DNA of 64,000 nt from Flavobacterium hydrocarbonoxydans (GTDB lineage Bacteria; Bacteroidota; Bacteroidia; Flavobacteriales; Flavobacteriaceae). The stretch is from NCBI RefSeq assembly GCF_009789235.1, contig NZ_WSTB01000002.1, forward strand, positions 620,001 through 684,000. The letters run 5' to 3'. Under the pieces are notes generated by a model, which worked only from the letters and a program-made list of their open reading frames with translations, had not been told where the DNA came from and searched no databases. The position numbers and the translations under genes are program-made. How positions within the stretch are numbered: position 1 is the first letter of the stretch; every line of letters starts with the position of its first letter. Below, in pieces: positions 53,084 to 61,947 of the stretch.

Positions 53084-54139
53084 TTATTTTGTTTCTGATT
53101 TATAATGTACATCCGGTAATTCTCTTAAAATAGCAGCACTTTTTTCAGGAGTAATATCACGTTGTGATTCACCCATCATTTCGTATCCAACCATAAACTT
53201 TTTGATCGTTGCGGATCGCAATAATGGTGGATAAAAGTGCATGTGAAAATGCCATTCTTCGTGTTCATTCCCGTCGGTAGGAGCCTGATGTATTCCTGAC
53301 GAATATGGGAAAGAAGTATTAAAAAGATTATCGTATTTAATCGTTAATTGCTTTAATATTTTAGCAAAAGAAGTCGTTTCTTCAGCAGTAAAATCAGTAA
53401 TTCTTCCAAAATGTCTTTTACTGATAATCATCGTTTCGTAAGGCCAGATTGCCCAAAACGGAACCAATGCTACGAAATGATCGTTTTCGATAACGATACG
53501 GTCTTCTTTATTTAATTCAGCTTTAAGATAATCTCCCAAAAGCGATTTCTGGTTTCTGGAATAATAATCTTTTAAGCTTTTTTGGGTTTTTTCGACCTGA
53601 GTTGGCAATGATGACTGCGCCCAGATTTGCCCATGCGGATGCGGATTACTGCATCCCATCACGCTTCCTTTATTTTCAAAAATCTGAACGTGATTGATGT
53701 ATTTTATAGCACCCAAATCGGTGTATTCTTTTTGCCAGGTACGAATAATATTTTCAATTCCGCTGATACTCATTTCCGGCAAAGTCAAATCGTGTCTTGG
53801 CGAGAAGCAAACTACGCGGGAAATTCCTCTCTCCGGTTTTGCTTTAAAAAAAGTTTGTCTAATATCGTCTTCGTACATGATTTCGTCCTGCTTCATAGCA
53901 GCAAAATCATTTTCGAAAACAAAACAACCGTCATATTTAGGGTTATTTACCCCGTTTGCCCGTACATTATCAGGACACAAATAACAAGTTGGATCATATT
54001 TAGGCAATGTTTCTGTAATCAGAGGCTCGTTTTGCCCTTGCCAAGGTCTTTTTGCGCGATGCGGTGAAACCAAAACCCATTCATTAATTAATGGATTGTA
54101 ACGTCTGTGAGGATCTTCGTTAATGTCAAAATTTTTCAT
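53084..54139 (-). CDS. galT: Galactose-1-phosphate uridylyltransferase
   Basis: 351 residues: RYNPLINEWVLVSPHR, the zinc-binding CYLCP, the nucleophile motif GCSNPHPHGQIWA (His-Pro-His) and HEEWHFHMHFYPP. It exchanges UMP between UDP-glucose and galactose-1-phosphate (Leloir pathway). It follows galK by 6 bases. Confidence 0.95.
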   Translation of the reverse strand: MKNFDINEDPHRRYNPLINEWVLVSPHRAKRPWQGQNEPLITETLPKYDPTCYLCPDNVRANGVNNPKYDGCFVFENDFAAMKQDEIMYEDDIRQTFFKAKPERGISRVVCFSPRHDLTLPEMSISGIENIIRTWQKEYTDLGAIKYINHVQIFENKGSVMGCSNPHPHGQIWAQSSLPTQVEKTQKSLKDYYSRNQKSLLGDYLKAELNKEDRIVIENDHFVALVPFWAIWPYETMIISKRHFGRITDFTAEETTSFAKILKQLTIKYDNLFNTSFPYSSGIHQAPTDGNEHEEWHFHMHFYPPLLRSATIKKFMVGYEMMGESQRDITPEKSAAILRELPDVHYKSETK

Positions 54140-54145
54140 GTAATT

Positions 54146-55312
54146 CTAGGTGGTATAAATTGATGTTCCGTTTCCGATTTTTACGTCGTAAAATTTTAAT
54201 TCAATTCCAAAAGTATCTAAATAATGGGACGAAAACTTATTTTTTAACTCATTTTCGTAACCTTTTTTTATTAAATTAATGGTGCACCCTCCAAAACCGC
54301 CTCCCATTAAGCGTGATCCTACTATCGCATCCTCTTGTTTTGCTGCGTTTACGAGCATATCCAGCTCGGCACAACTCACCTCATATTCAGCTGATAAGCC
54401 ATCGTGAGTTTCAAAAAGTAATTGTCCTAAAAATTCGATATTTCCGTTGTCAAGAGCCTCACACGCCTGTGTTACACGTTTGATTTCTTTTACAACATAA
54501 TGAACTCTCTTAAAAACAGTTGGGTCTATTTTGTCCTGAATGCTTAAAAGCTGCTCTTCTGAACAATCTCTAAAACTTTTTATTTCAGGGAAATTTTGTT
54601 TTATAATCGATAAACCTGTTTCACATTCAATTCTTCGGGTATTGTATTCTGAGGTGAAAAGAGAATGTTTTACATTACTATCAAATAAAATCAAAGAATA
54701 ATCTTTAAAGTTGGCATCGTGATAACTAAACTCTAATGTATTGCAATCTAATTTTATAACTTTATTTTCAAGTCCGTGAACGCTTGAAAACTGATCCATG
54801 ATACCACAATTAATACCAACCCAGTGTTCTGCTTTTTGTCCTAACAAAGCAATATCTTTCTTTTCTATTTTTAAGTCAAAAAGTTCTTTGATGCCAAAAA
54901 TCATTCCGCACTCTAAAGCTGCTGATGATGACAATCCAGAACCTACCGGAATATTACTGCTAAAAACACAGTTGAATCCTTCAAACGAAAAACCATTATC
55001 CTGCAATTGTTTAACTACTCCCAAAACATAATTGGTCCACACATTCTCGCTCAACTGAATTTCTTTTGTCAAATCAAATTCAAACTCATCATTCAAATCA
55101 ATGGCAATAACTCTTGATTTTTTAGTATTGTTTTTTTCTAATGCAAAACAAATTACCTTGTCTATAGCTGCAGGCAAAACATAGCCGTCGTTATAGTCAA
55201 CGTGTTCTCCAATAATGTTAATACGTCCTGGAGAAAGCACTATTTTTTGAGGTGCCTGACCAAATTTTTCCTGAAAGAATTGAGATGTGGTTTGTATTAA
55301 AAGCTCATTCAT
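54146..55312 (-). CDS. galK: Galactokinase
   Basis: 388 residues of the GHMP kinase family: signature LSPGRINIIGEHVDYNDGY, ATP loop PVGSGLSSSAALE and GSRLMGGGFGGCTI. It phosphorylates galactose at C1. Start at the ATG at 55312; it lies 24 bases after galM. Confidence 0.95.
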   Translation of the reverse strand: MNELLIQTTSQFFQEKFGQAPQKIVLSPGRINIIGEHVDYNDGYVLPAAIDKVICFALEKNNTKKSRVIAIDLNDEFEFDLTKEIQLSENVWTNYVLGVVKQLQDNGFSFEGFNCVFSSNIPVGSGLSSSAALECGMIFGIKELFDLKIEKKDIALLGQKAEHWVGINCGIMDQFSSVHGLENKVIKLDCNTLEFSYHDANFKDYSLILFDSNVKHSLFTSEYNTRRIECETGLSIIKQNFPEIKSFRDCSEEQLLSIQDKIDPTVFKRVHYVVKEIKRVTQACEALDNGNIEFLGQLLFETHDGLSAEYEVSCAELDMLVNAAKQEDAIVGSRLMGGGFGGCTINLIKKGYENELKNKFSSHYLDTFGIELKFYDVKIGNGTSIYTT

Positions 55313-55336
55313 TAGATTAAAATTGTATGTTTTTGA

Positions 55337-56389
55337 TTAAATAGATTGAAATTTATAAACGGTTTTCTGATGATATTCTTCTCCTTTTTTCAAAACCGAA
55401 CTCGGAAAATGTGCCTGATTTGGAGCATCCGGAAAGTTTTGTGTTTCAAAACAAATTCCACTTAAAGGATGGTAATTTTGATTTTCTTTTCCTTTTAAAA
55501 TATCAAAACAATTTCCTCCCACATAAATATGCACACTTGGCTGATCCGTGTAAACCGTCATTCTAAGTCCGGTTGTGGGGCTATAAAGTGCCGCAGCAAC
55601 ATCAGCATGAGATTCAATTACAAAAGAATTATCAATGCTCGACGGACAGTTTTTAGGTGTTCTAAAATCAAAAGCATGATCGGAAAGCGAAACGAAATTC
55701 CCGGTTGGGATATTATCTGTTTTAGTTTCCAGCATTTTTTCTGAGTTAATAATCATCTCCTGATCCGTAACTTTAGAATCATGACCATTGAGGTTAAAAT
55801 AACTATGATGCGTTAGATTGATAACAGTATCTTCGGTGGAGGTTGCTTTATATTCTAATTGTAATTCGTTGTCTTCAGATAAAGTGTAGGTTAAAGCAAC
55901 AAGCAGTTCGCCAGGATAATTCTGATCATTATCCGGACTTAAAAGCGATAATGTAATGGATGGATTTTCGCCACTGGTTAGATGAGTAACGTTCCAGATT
56001 TTTTTACCAAAACCAGTTAATCCGCCATGAAGTGCATTCTCTCCATTATTAGCTTCAAGCTGATAGGTTTTATTATTTAATGAAAAAATGCCTTTATTTA
56101 TCCTTCCGGCATATCTTCCTACAGTTGTTCCAAAATAAGGAGGACTTGGCAAATCATAAGATTTTATATAAGATTCTAAAGTATCAAAGCCTAAAACAAC
56201 ATCTTTTAGTTCGCCATTTTCAAGAGGCACCTGTAACGAGGTTACTGTTGCACCATAATTGATAATCTGAACTCGCATGCCGTTTTTATTTACTAATTCA
56301 TATAAATAAACTGCTTCGTTATTTGGTGTAAAACCAAACGATTTAGCGAGAGAGTTATCCTCAAAATGAGAAATGTGTTTTATTTCCAT
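55337..56389 (-). CDS. galM: Aldose 1-epimerase (galactose mutarotase)
   Basis: 350 residues from the ATG at 56389 (MEIKHISHFED); a 33-residue upstream extension of the frame has no signal or family character and would cross the divergent promoter region. Motifs: GRYAGRINKG, catalytic His in NLTHHSYFNL and Glu in GICFETQNFPDAPN. It is the first gene of the galactose operon. No signal peptide is seen, so it is probably cytoplasmic. Confidence 0.92.
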   Translation of the reverse strand: MEIKHISHFEDNSLAKSFGFTPNNEAVYLYELVNKNGMRVQIINYGATVTSLQVPLENGELKDVVLGFDTLESYIKSYDLPSPPYFGTTVGRYAGRINKGIFSLNNKTYQLEANNGENALHGGLTGFGKKIWNVTHLTSGENPSITLSLLSPDNDQNYPGELLVALTYTLSEDNELQLEYKATSTEDTVINLTHHSYFNLNGHDSKVTDQEMIINSEKMLETKTDNIPTGNFVSLSDHAFDFRTPKNCPSSIDNSFVIESHADVAAALYSPTTGLRMTVYTDQPSVHIYVGGNCFDILKGKENQNYHPLSGICFETQNFPDAPNQAHFPSSVLKKGEEYHQKTVYKFQSI

Positions 56390-56413
56390 AATTTTATTGT
56401 GAAATATGAAATT

Positions 56414-56459
56414 CAAAAATATATATATTTTAAGACCACTCATACCAGTACCTACCAGT
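56414..56459 (-). promoter_or_regulatory. galM promoter region with two TACCAGT direct repeats
   Basis: TACCAGT occurs at 56443-56449 and 56453-56459, exactly 10 bases apart (one helical turn), in the 103-base gap between the divergent galM and GntR genes. On the minus strand a candidate -7 element TATTTTTG lies at 56421-56414, so the repeats cover the -33 region of the galM promoter. They are a likely binding site for the adjacent GntR regulator. Confidence 0.55.
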
Positions 56460-56492
56460 TTTTTGTATCTTGCGAAAAAAAGCATCATTTTT

Positions 56493-57491
56493 ATGAATAT
56501 AATTTCGATTCAAAACAACCTTGGAGTACCCAAATACAAGCAGATAATTGCTTCTGTAGAAAAGGCAATTAAGGAGAAAAATCTGAAAAAAGGGGACCGT
56601 TTACCCTCTGTGAATAAAGTATGTCTGGCCTTTTCTTTGTCGCGTGATACTGTTTTGTTAGCTTATGATGAACTCAAAAAAAGAGGCATTATTTATGCCA
56701 TTCCCGGAAAGGGTTATTACGTTAAAAGTGTAGAGATTACAATTAAAGAGAGGCTTTTTTTACTGTTTGACGAGCTCAATAATTTTAAGGAAGATATTTA
56801 CATTTCCTTCCTTCGAAACATAGGCGATGAGGTGCAGGTGGACATCTTTTTTTACTACTTCAATATTCAGGTATTCAAAAAGCTGATAAATGATAATAAT
56901 GGAGCCTATACAAAATACATCATTATGCCTACTAATTTGGCTGAAGCTGCTGAGTATATAAAAACCCTACCAGTCGATGATGTTTTTATTCTGGACCAAA
57001 CCAATCCGGCTTTGCTTTCGTACCCTTCGGTATATCAAAATTTTGTAAAAGACATTTACGATGCTTTACTAAAAGGAAAATCAAAGTTGAATAAATACCA
57101 GAAACTAATCATGATTTTCCCTGGTTTTAGAGAGCCTCTGGGAATGAAAGAAGGTTTTCTTAACTTTTGCAAAGATTTTAAATATGAACATGAAGTAATC
57201 ACCGAATTTAGAGATCGCGAAATTCAGGAGGGCGAAGTTTATATCATTCCGAATGACCGTGACTTAGTACGTGTAATCGAAAAAGCCAAATCACAGCATT
57301 TAGAACTGGGAAAAGATTTTGGCATTATATCCTACAACGAAACACCGCTTAAAAAAGTAGTGGAAAACGGAATTACTACCATTTCGACCCATTTTGAAGA
57401 CATGGGGAAAATTATGGCTAAAATGATTTTGTCCGGCAAAAAAGAACAAATCGAAAATAAATCTTCGCTCATTATGCGCAATTCTTTGTAA
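56493..57491 (+). CDS. GntR-type regulator with sugar-binding (LacI-like) sensor
   Basis: 332 residues from the ATG at 56493: winged helix at the N-terminus (GVPKYKQIIASVEKAI, LPSVNKVCLAFSLSRDTV, GKGYYVKS) followed by a periplasmic-binding-protein-like sensor (about 75-332), as in Bacteroidetes sugar regulators. The frame also opens at 56406, but those residues lie in the promoter gap and have no family character. It is divergent from galM and probably controls the galactose operon. Confidence 0.85.
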   Translation: MNIISIQNNLGVPKYKQIIASVEKAIKEKNLKKGDRLPSVNKVCLAFSLSRDTVLLAYDELKKRGIIYAIPGKGYYVKSVEITIKERLFLLFDELNNFKEDIYISFLRNIGDEVQVDIFFYYFNIQVFKKLINDNNGAYTKYIIMPTNLAEAAEYIKTLPVDDVFILDQTNPALLSYPSVYQNFVKDIYDALLKGKSKLNKYQKLIMIFPGFREPLGMKEGFLNFCKDFKYEHEVITEFRDREIQEGEVYIIPNDRDLVRVIEKAKSQHLELGKDFGIISYNETPLKKVVENGITTISTHFEDMGKIMAKMILSGKKEQIENKSSLIMRNSL

Positions 57492-57608
57492 AATACTAAA
57501 ATGATTTAGCACCGTGTTTAGCTCTTATTTATTGGAATATTATAATTAAAAGCTTTTTTGTTTGTTGATTCGATAGTTTATTAATAAAAAAAATAAGGAA
57601 ACAATTTT

Positions 57609-57640
57609 TTGTTTTTGTGAAATTATTTTGCTTACATTTG
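57609..57640 (+). promoter_or_regulatory. Transketolase promoter
   Basis: TTG at 57609-57611, 21 bases, TACATTTG at 57633-57640. It fits the Bacteroidetes TTG-N17-23-TAnnTTTG consensus. One base downstream lies an operator copy (57642-57662). The 278-base gap 57492-57769 holds no gene. Confidence 0.7.
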
Positions 57641-57641
57641 T

Positions 57642-57662
57642 AAATGTAAATTTTACACTTAT
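57642..57662 (+). promoter_or_regulatory. Operator copy 1 (AAATGT-N7-ACACTT)
   Basis: AAATGTAAATTTTACACTTA: an imperfect palindrome shared with four other sites (61450, 61731, 61796, 61895). It starts one base after the -7 element of the transketolase promoter, so binding would block transcription start. It overlaps the inverted arms TTACATTT/AAATGTAA (57632-57649). Confidence 0.65.
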
Positions 57663-57769
57663 TTTTTATTTGTTTGGAATGCTCATTTGTAGCATTTTTC
57701 TTTTATTAAATTCAGTCGAAACAAATTCAAAAAAAGACTATTAACCCAACCCATAGATTTACTTTAAAA

Positions 57770-59824
57770 ATGAATAACAAAATAGATCAATTAGCAGCAG
57801 ATAACATACGAGCTTTAGCCATTTCGATGGTCGAAAAAGCAAATTCAGGACATCCCGGAGGCGCAATGGGAGGAGCTGATTATATGCACATTTTATATAC
57901 TGAGTTTTTAAAATACGATCCGTCAGACATGAACTGGATTTTTAGGGATCGTTTTTTTATGGATGCAGGACACCTTTCTGCATTGATGTATGCACAATAT
58001 TATTTGCTTGGAAATTACGAAAAAAACGACCTTCAGAATTTCAGACAATGGGGTTCTGTAACGCCGGGTCACCCTGAAATTGATGTAAAAAGAGGAATCG
58101 AGAATACCTCGGGACCATTAGGTCAGGGTCATGCGATGGGAGTTGGAGCGGCAATCGCAGCAAAGTTTTTAGGAGCCAGATTCGAAGATTTATTCGATCA
58201 TAAAATTTATGGTTTTATTACCGATGGTGGAGTTCAGGAAGAGATCTCGCAAGGAGCAGGACGTATCGCAGGACATTTGGGACTGAACAATTTTATCATG
58301 TTTTACGATTCAAATGACGTGCAATTATCGTCTATGACTGATGAAGTTACTACAGAAAATACCGCCATGAAATACGAGTCATGGGGCTGGAAAGTGATTA
58401 CGATAAATGCACACAACCATACCGAAATTCGTCAGGCTTTAAACGAAGCTCATAACGAAAAAGAAAAGCCAACATTAATCATCGGAAGAACCATTATGGG
58501 CAAAGGCTGTGTTACGGCTGATGGAAAAATGTATGAAGGTCAATGTGAATTGCATGGTAAACCCATTGGAGCAACAAAAGCGGATTTCGTAAAAACACTT
58601 TTAAATTTAGGAGCCAATCCAGAAGATTCATTTGCTGTTTATGAAGAAGTCGCAGCACATTATAAAAATACAATTGCTAAAAAAACAGCAGAAGCAGCAG
58701 AGAGAAAAACGAAATTTTCGGCTTGGGAAAAACAGCATCCTGATTTGGCTCAAAAGATAAAACAGTTTTTTTCCGGAGAATTGCCAGCATTAGATTTTGG
58801 CAGCATTACACAAAAACCAAATGCCGCGACACGTGATGCTTCGGCAGCAGTATTAGGATATTTGGCAGAAAATGTAGAAAACATGATTGTTTCATCGGCC
58901 GATTTATCGAACAGTGATAAAACAGATGGGTTTTTGAAAAAATCATCGGTATTGCAGAAAAATAATTTTAGCGGAGGTTTTCTACAAGCTGGAGTTGCCG
59001 AGTTAACGATGGCAGCAATCGCAAACGGAATCGCACTTCATGGTGGCGTTATTCCGGTGGTGGCAACGTTTTTTGTGTTTTCAGATTATATGAAACCTGC
59101 CATTCGTTTATCTGCCATTCAGGAATTACCGGTAAAATATATCTGGACACACGATTCTTTCCGCGTAGGTGAAGACGGTCCAACGCACCAGCCAATCGAA
59201 CAGGAAGCACAAATTCGATTATTAGAAAAAATAAAAAACCATTCGGGCGATCAGAGTTTTGTAGCCCTACGCCCTGCCGATGCTGTAGAAACTTCAGTAG
59301 CCTGGCAAATGGCTTTAGAAAACAAAAAAACACCAACAGGTTTAATTTTGTCCAGACAGGATATCAAAGACATTCCAACTAACGGAAACTCCCGATTCCA
59401 AGAGGCTCTTGAGGCCCAAAAAGGAGGTTATTTGGTAAAAGCTACTCAAAATCCGGATATTACTTTAATAGCAAATGGCTCTGAAGTAGCCACTCTTGTC
59501 GAAGCCGCAGCTGAACTTGAAAAAACACTGGCCATCAAAATAAATGTGGCTTCTGTTATTTCAGAAGGGCTTTTTAGAGCACAATCAAAGGAATATCAGG
59601 AAAGCGTAATTCCTGCCGGAAAATTGGTTTTTGGTCTTACAGCAGGACTTCCGGTTAACCTGGAAAGTTTGGCAGGAAGCAACGGTAAAGTGTTCGGACT
59701 GGATCATTTTGCTTATTCAGCTCCGGCTTCGGTTTTGGATGAAAAACTGGGCTTTACGAGTAAAATTGCCTGTTTGGAAATCATTAAATATTTACAGGAA
59801 AATAATTTTAATTCAACAAAATAA
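57770..59824 (+). CDS. tkt: Transketolase
   Basis: 684 residues, full length: [17 protein letters not shown], thiamine-diphosphate region [16 protein letters not shown] and [10 protein letters not shown], and the C-terminal [16 protein letters not shown] motif. It moves two-carbon units in the pentose phosphate pathway. It is followed by transaldolase after 7 bases. The operator at its promoter suggests sugar-responsive control rather than constitutive expression. Confidence 0.96.
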   Translation: MNNKIDQLAADNIRALAISMVEKANSGHPGGAMGGADYMHILYTEFLKYDPSDMNWIFRDRFFMDAGHLSALMYAQYYLLGNYEKNDLQNFRQWGSVTPGHPEIDVKRGIENTSGPLGQGHAMGVGAAIAAKFLGARFEDLFDHKIYGFITDGGVQEEISQGAGRIAGHLGLNNFIMFYDSNDVQLSSMTDEVTTENTAMKYESWGWKVITINAHNHTEIRQALNEAHNEKEKPTLIIGRTIMGKGCVTADGKMYEGQCELHGKPIGATKADFVKTLLNLGANPEDSFAVYEEVAAHYKNTIAKKTAEAAERKTKFSAWEKQHPDLAQKIKQFFSGELPALDFGSITQKPNAATRDASAAVLGYLAENVENMIVSSADLSNSDKTDGFLKKSSVLQKNNFSGGFLQAGVAELTMAAIANGIALHGGVIPVVATFFVFSDYMKPAIRLSAIQELPVKYIWTHDSFRVGEDGPTHQPIEQEAQIRLLEKIKNHSGDQSFVALRPADAVETSVAWQMALENKKTPTGLILSRQDIKDIPTNGNSRFQEALEAQKGGYLVKATQNPDITLIANGSEVATLVEAAAELEKTLAIKINVASVISEGLFRAQSKEYQESVIPAGKLVFGLTAGLPVNLESLAGSNGKVFGLDHFAYSAPASVLDEKLGFTSKIACLEIIKYLQENNFNSTK

Positions 59825-59831
59825 AGAATAC

Positions 59832-60488
59832 ATGAAGTTTTTTATAGATACAGCCAACTTAAAAGATATTAAAGAAGCGAATGATTTAGGCGTTCTGGAC
59901 GGAGTTACGACTAACCCAACGCTGATGGCGAAAGAAGGAATTACCGGAGCCCAAAATATTCTGGATCATTATGTAAAAATTTGCGAGCTGGTTGATGGCG
60001 ATGTTAGTGCCGAAGTAATTTCGACAGATTTTGAAGGCATGATTGCCGAAGGCGAAAAATTAGCCGCTTTACATCCGCAGATTGTGGTAAAAATCCCGAT
60101 GATAAAAGAAGGCGTAAAAGCCATTAAATATTTCTCGAATAAAGGAATTAAAACAAACTGTACCTTAGTTTTTTCCTCAGGTCAGGCTTTATTGGCAGCC
60201 AAAGCCGGAGCTACTTATGTATCGCCTTTTATTGGCCGTTTAGATGATATTTCGACTGATGGAATGAACCTCATCGAAGAGATTCGTTTGATTTATGATA
60301 ATTATGGTTTCGAAACGCAAATTCTGGCAGCATCGGTTCGTAATGTAATGCACATTATCAATTGTGCCAAAACAGGATCGGATGTTATTACCGGACCTTT
60401 AAGCGCAATCGAAGGATTATTAAAACACCCGCTTACCGATATCGGACTGGCAACATTTCTAGCCGATTATCAAAAAGGAAATAGTTAA
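59832..60488 (+). CDS. Transaldolase (small, FSA/TalC-like)
   Basis: 218 residues: [30 protein letters not shown] and the Schiff-base Lys in [10 protein letters not shown], typical of the short transaldolase/fructose-6-phosphate aldolase class. True start at 59832; a longer overlapping frame reaching back into transketolase is an artefact. It completes the non-oxidative pentose phosphate pair with transketolase. Confidence 0.93.
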   Translation: MKFFIDTANLKDIKEANDLGVLDGVTTNPTLMAKEGITGAQNILDHYVKICELVDGDVSAEVISTDFEGMIAEGEKLAALHPQIVVKIPMIKEGVKAIKYFSNKGIKTNCTLVFSSGQALLAAKAGATYVSPFIGRLDDISTDGMNLIEEIRLIYDNYGFETQILAASVRNVMHIINCAKTGSDVITGPLSAIEGLLKHPLTDIGLATFLADYQKGNS

Positions 60489-60601
60489 AAAAACAAATTT
60501 CTGTCACGGAATTAATATCGGAATTTTTGCTTTATTGAAGTCCTGACGAAACAACATACTAAATTTTTGTTTAGTTTTTTAATGTAGTTTTATTGAAGAA
60601 A

Positions 60602-60640
60602 AAACCCTGGAAGTTTGTGGCTTTCAGGGTTTGTTTTTTT
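60602..60640 (+). terminator. Terminator of the tkt-transaldolase operon
   Basis: The stem AAACCCTG...CAGGGTTT (60602-60632, with an inner AAG/CTT pair) is followed by GTTTTTTT. It lies 114 bases after the transaldolase stop. The remaining gap to 60704 carries a 'aatcagtgtaaatccg' type intergenic text and no gene. Confidence 0.8.
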
Positions 60641-60704
60641 AAGAATGTTTCAAAAAATAAAATCAGTGTAAATCCGTCTTATCTGTAAAATCCGTGGTCC
60701 AAAT

Positions 60705-61394
60705 TTATAAATTCAGCACAAAATCGTTCAGTAATTTCTCTTCGTATTTTTCTTTGTTGAAAGTATATAAATAAGATCCTTTTCGGGAGGATTGCATATC
60801 TTTTTCATCGAGTTTATTCAGAATCTCAAGCGAATTAATTTTACTGATAAAATTACGCTTGTCTAATTCTTTACTCAAAATGGCTTCGTATAGTTCCAGT
60901 AACTGACGCATCGTAAACTTCTCCGGTAGCAATTCAAAACCAATTGGTTTTATAGAAGTGCGGTAACGAAGTCTTCTAATGGCATGCTGCAACATTTCGT
61001 TGTGGTCAAAAATCAAATCAGGAGCTTCTGCTATGCTAAACCATTGTGCATGGTAATTTTTTATCATTTCGGCGTTATGATTTTCGATATTGATTAAAGC
61101 ATAATACGAAACCGAAATGGTTCTTTCGACAGGATCACGGTCAATTTCGCTGTAAGCATATAACTGCTCCATATAAATATCGTTTAACCCTGTGTAGGTA
61201 TTCAAAATTCGGATAGCGGCATTATCAAGTACTTCATCTCTTTTTAAAAAACCTCCAATTAATGACCATTTGCCTTTTTCAGGTTCAAAATCTCTTTTAA
61301 TCAATAGTATTTTCAAACCCTGATTATCAAAACCGAAAATGATACAATCTACTGCTAATAAAACCTTATCTGCAGAGCTATAACTGTTTAACAT
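60705..61394 (-). CDS. NUDIX-type transcriptional regulator (NrtR/AraR-like)
   Basis: 229 residues: N-terminal NUDIX-like domain (LLAVDCIIFGFDNQ, KWSLIGGFLKRDEVLDNAA) in which the NUDIX box is incomplete, so it is likely an effector-binding fold rather than a hydrolase, and a C-terminal winged helix (MRQLLELYEAILSKELDKRN, SSRKGSYLYTFNK). In Bacteroidetes such proteins control pentose genes such as arabinose use. It faces away from susC and is flanked by copies of the AAATGT-N7-ACACTT operator. Confidence 0.88.
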   Translation of the reverse strand: MLNSYSSADKVLLAVDCIIFGFDNQGLKILLIKRDFEPEKGKWSLIGGFLKRDEVLDNAAIRILNTYTGLNDIYMEQLYAYSEIDRDPVERTISVSYYALINIENHNAEMIKNYHAQWFSIAEAPDLIFDHNEMLQHAIRRLRYRTSIKPIGFELLPEKFTMRQLLELYEAILSKELDKRNFISKINSLEILNKLDEKDMQSSRKGSYLYTFNKEKYEEKLLNDFVLNL

Positions 61395-61449
61395 ACGCTG
61401 TTTTTTTTGGTAAATATAATAAACTTCCTCAGTTGTTTTATAATTTATT

Positions 61450-61468
61450 AATGTAGTTTTTACACTTA
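61450..61468 (+). promoter_or_regulatory. Operator copy 2
   Basis: AATGTAGTTTTTACACTTA, differing from copy 1 at two of 19 positions. It lies 56 bases upstream of the NUDIX regulator start, a place suited to autoregulation. Confidence 0.6.
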
Positions 61469-61730
61469 AATAATACGTAAAGCAAAAGAAGTCTTTTTGA
61501 ACTAAATTTTAATAAAATTTTCATTTCTCAATCGTTTTCGAGAGCCGTAAAGACGTTTTTTTATAAAATCATATTGCAAAAGTGAAAAACATTATCGTAA
61601 TAAACAAGATTTTTTTTACAACACAAGTTTATTTCAGCCCTTTGTAAACCTTTCAATTCGTCTTTTTTGCTCTTTTTTTGGTTTTTTTTAAGAAGTTCTT
61701 TTTTTGAGTAAATGTTGGCTTTTTTCCTAA

Positions 61731-61747
61731 AAGTGTTGATTTTACAC
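61731..61747 (-). promoter_or_regulatory. Operator copy 3 (inverted)
   Basis: AAGTGTTGATTTTACAC; read on the minus strand it is GTGTAAAATCAACACTT, matching copy 5 over 16 bases. This is the only copy in opposite orientation. Confidence 0.5.
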
Positions 61748-61795
61748 AAATTACACAACAAAAAAGCCGTTTTATTGAAAAAACCATCAATTTTT

Positions 61796-61816
61796 AAATG
61801 TTGTTTTCACACTTAA
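61796..61816 (+). promoter_or_regulatory. Operator copy 4
   Basis: AAATGTTGTTTTCACACTTA, keeping both outer half-sites with the 7-base spacer. Confidence 0.5.
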
Positions 61817-61861
61817 TTTATGATATGTATTTTTTTTCATCGTTTTTTTTGCCATATTAAT

Positions 61862-61893
61862 TTGTTTTTGAGGTTTTTTTTTAGTTAAATTTA
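61862..61893 (+). promoter_or_regulatory. susC promoter
   Basis: TTG at 61862-61864, 21 bases, TAAATTTA at 61886-61893 (one base off the TAnnTTTG consensus). The spacing is the same as in the transketolase promoter, and an operator copy again begins one base downstream of the -7 element (61895). Confidence 0.6.
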
Positions 61894-61894
61894 C

Positions 61895-61915
61895 AAATGT
61901 AAAATCAACACTTAT
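61895..61915 (+). promoter_or_regulatory. Operator copy 5
   Basis: AAATGTAAAATCAACACTTA, directly after the susC -7 element with the same one-base offset as copy 1 has at the transketolase promoter. Binding here would repress susC. Confidence 0.65.
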
Positions 61916-61947
61916 AATTATTAACTAACCAACTTAATTAAACCAAT

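Larger units (their letters stand above)
61395..61947. other. 553-base gap with four operator copies and the susC promoter
   Basis: No gene. It holds operator copies 2 to 5, a T-rich stretch and the susC promoter, between the divergent NUDIX regulator and susC genes. A minus-strand open frame of 66 codons (61561-61761) has poly-Lys/low-complexity composition and is not supported. Confidence 0.7.

Noticed and set aside
56390..56488. Upstream extension of the galM frame
   Set aside because: Crosses the divergent promoter with GntR and lacks family character; ATG at 56389 fits.
59631..59831. Long N-terminal extension of the transaldolase frame
   Set aside because: The extension lies inside the transketolase gene and has no resemblance to the family; the ATG at 59832 starts the conserved [10 protein letters not shown].
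61561..61761. 66-codon ORF on the minus strand
   Set aside because: Lys-rich low-complexity composition across a T-rich gap holding operator copies; no start context or family character.
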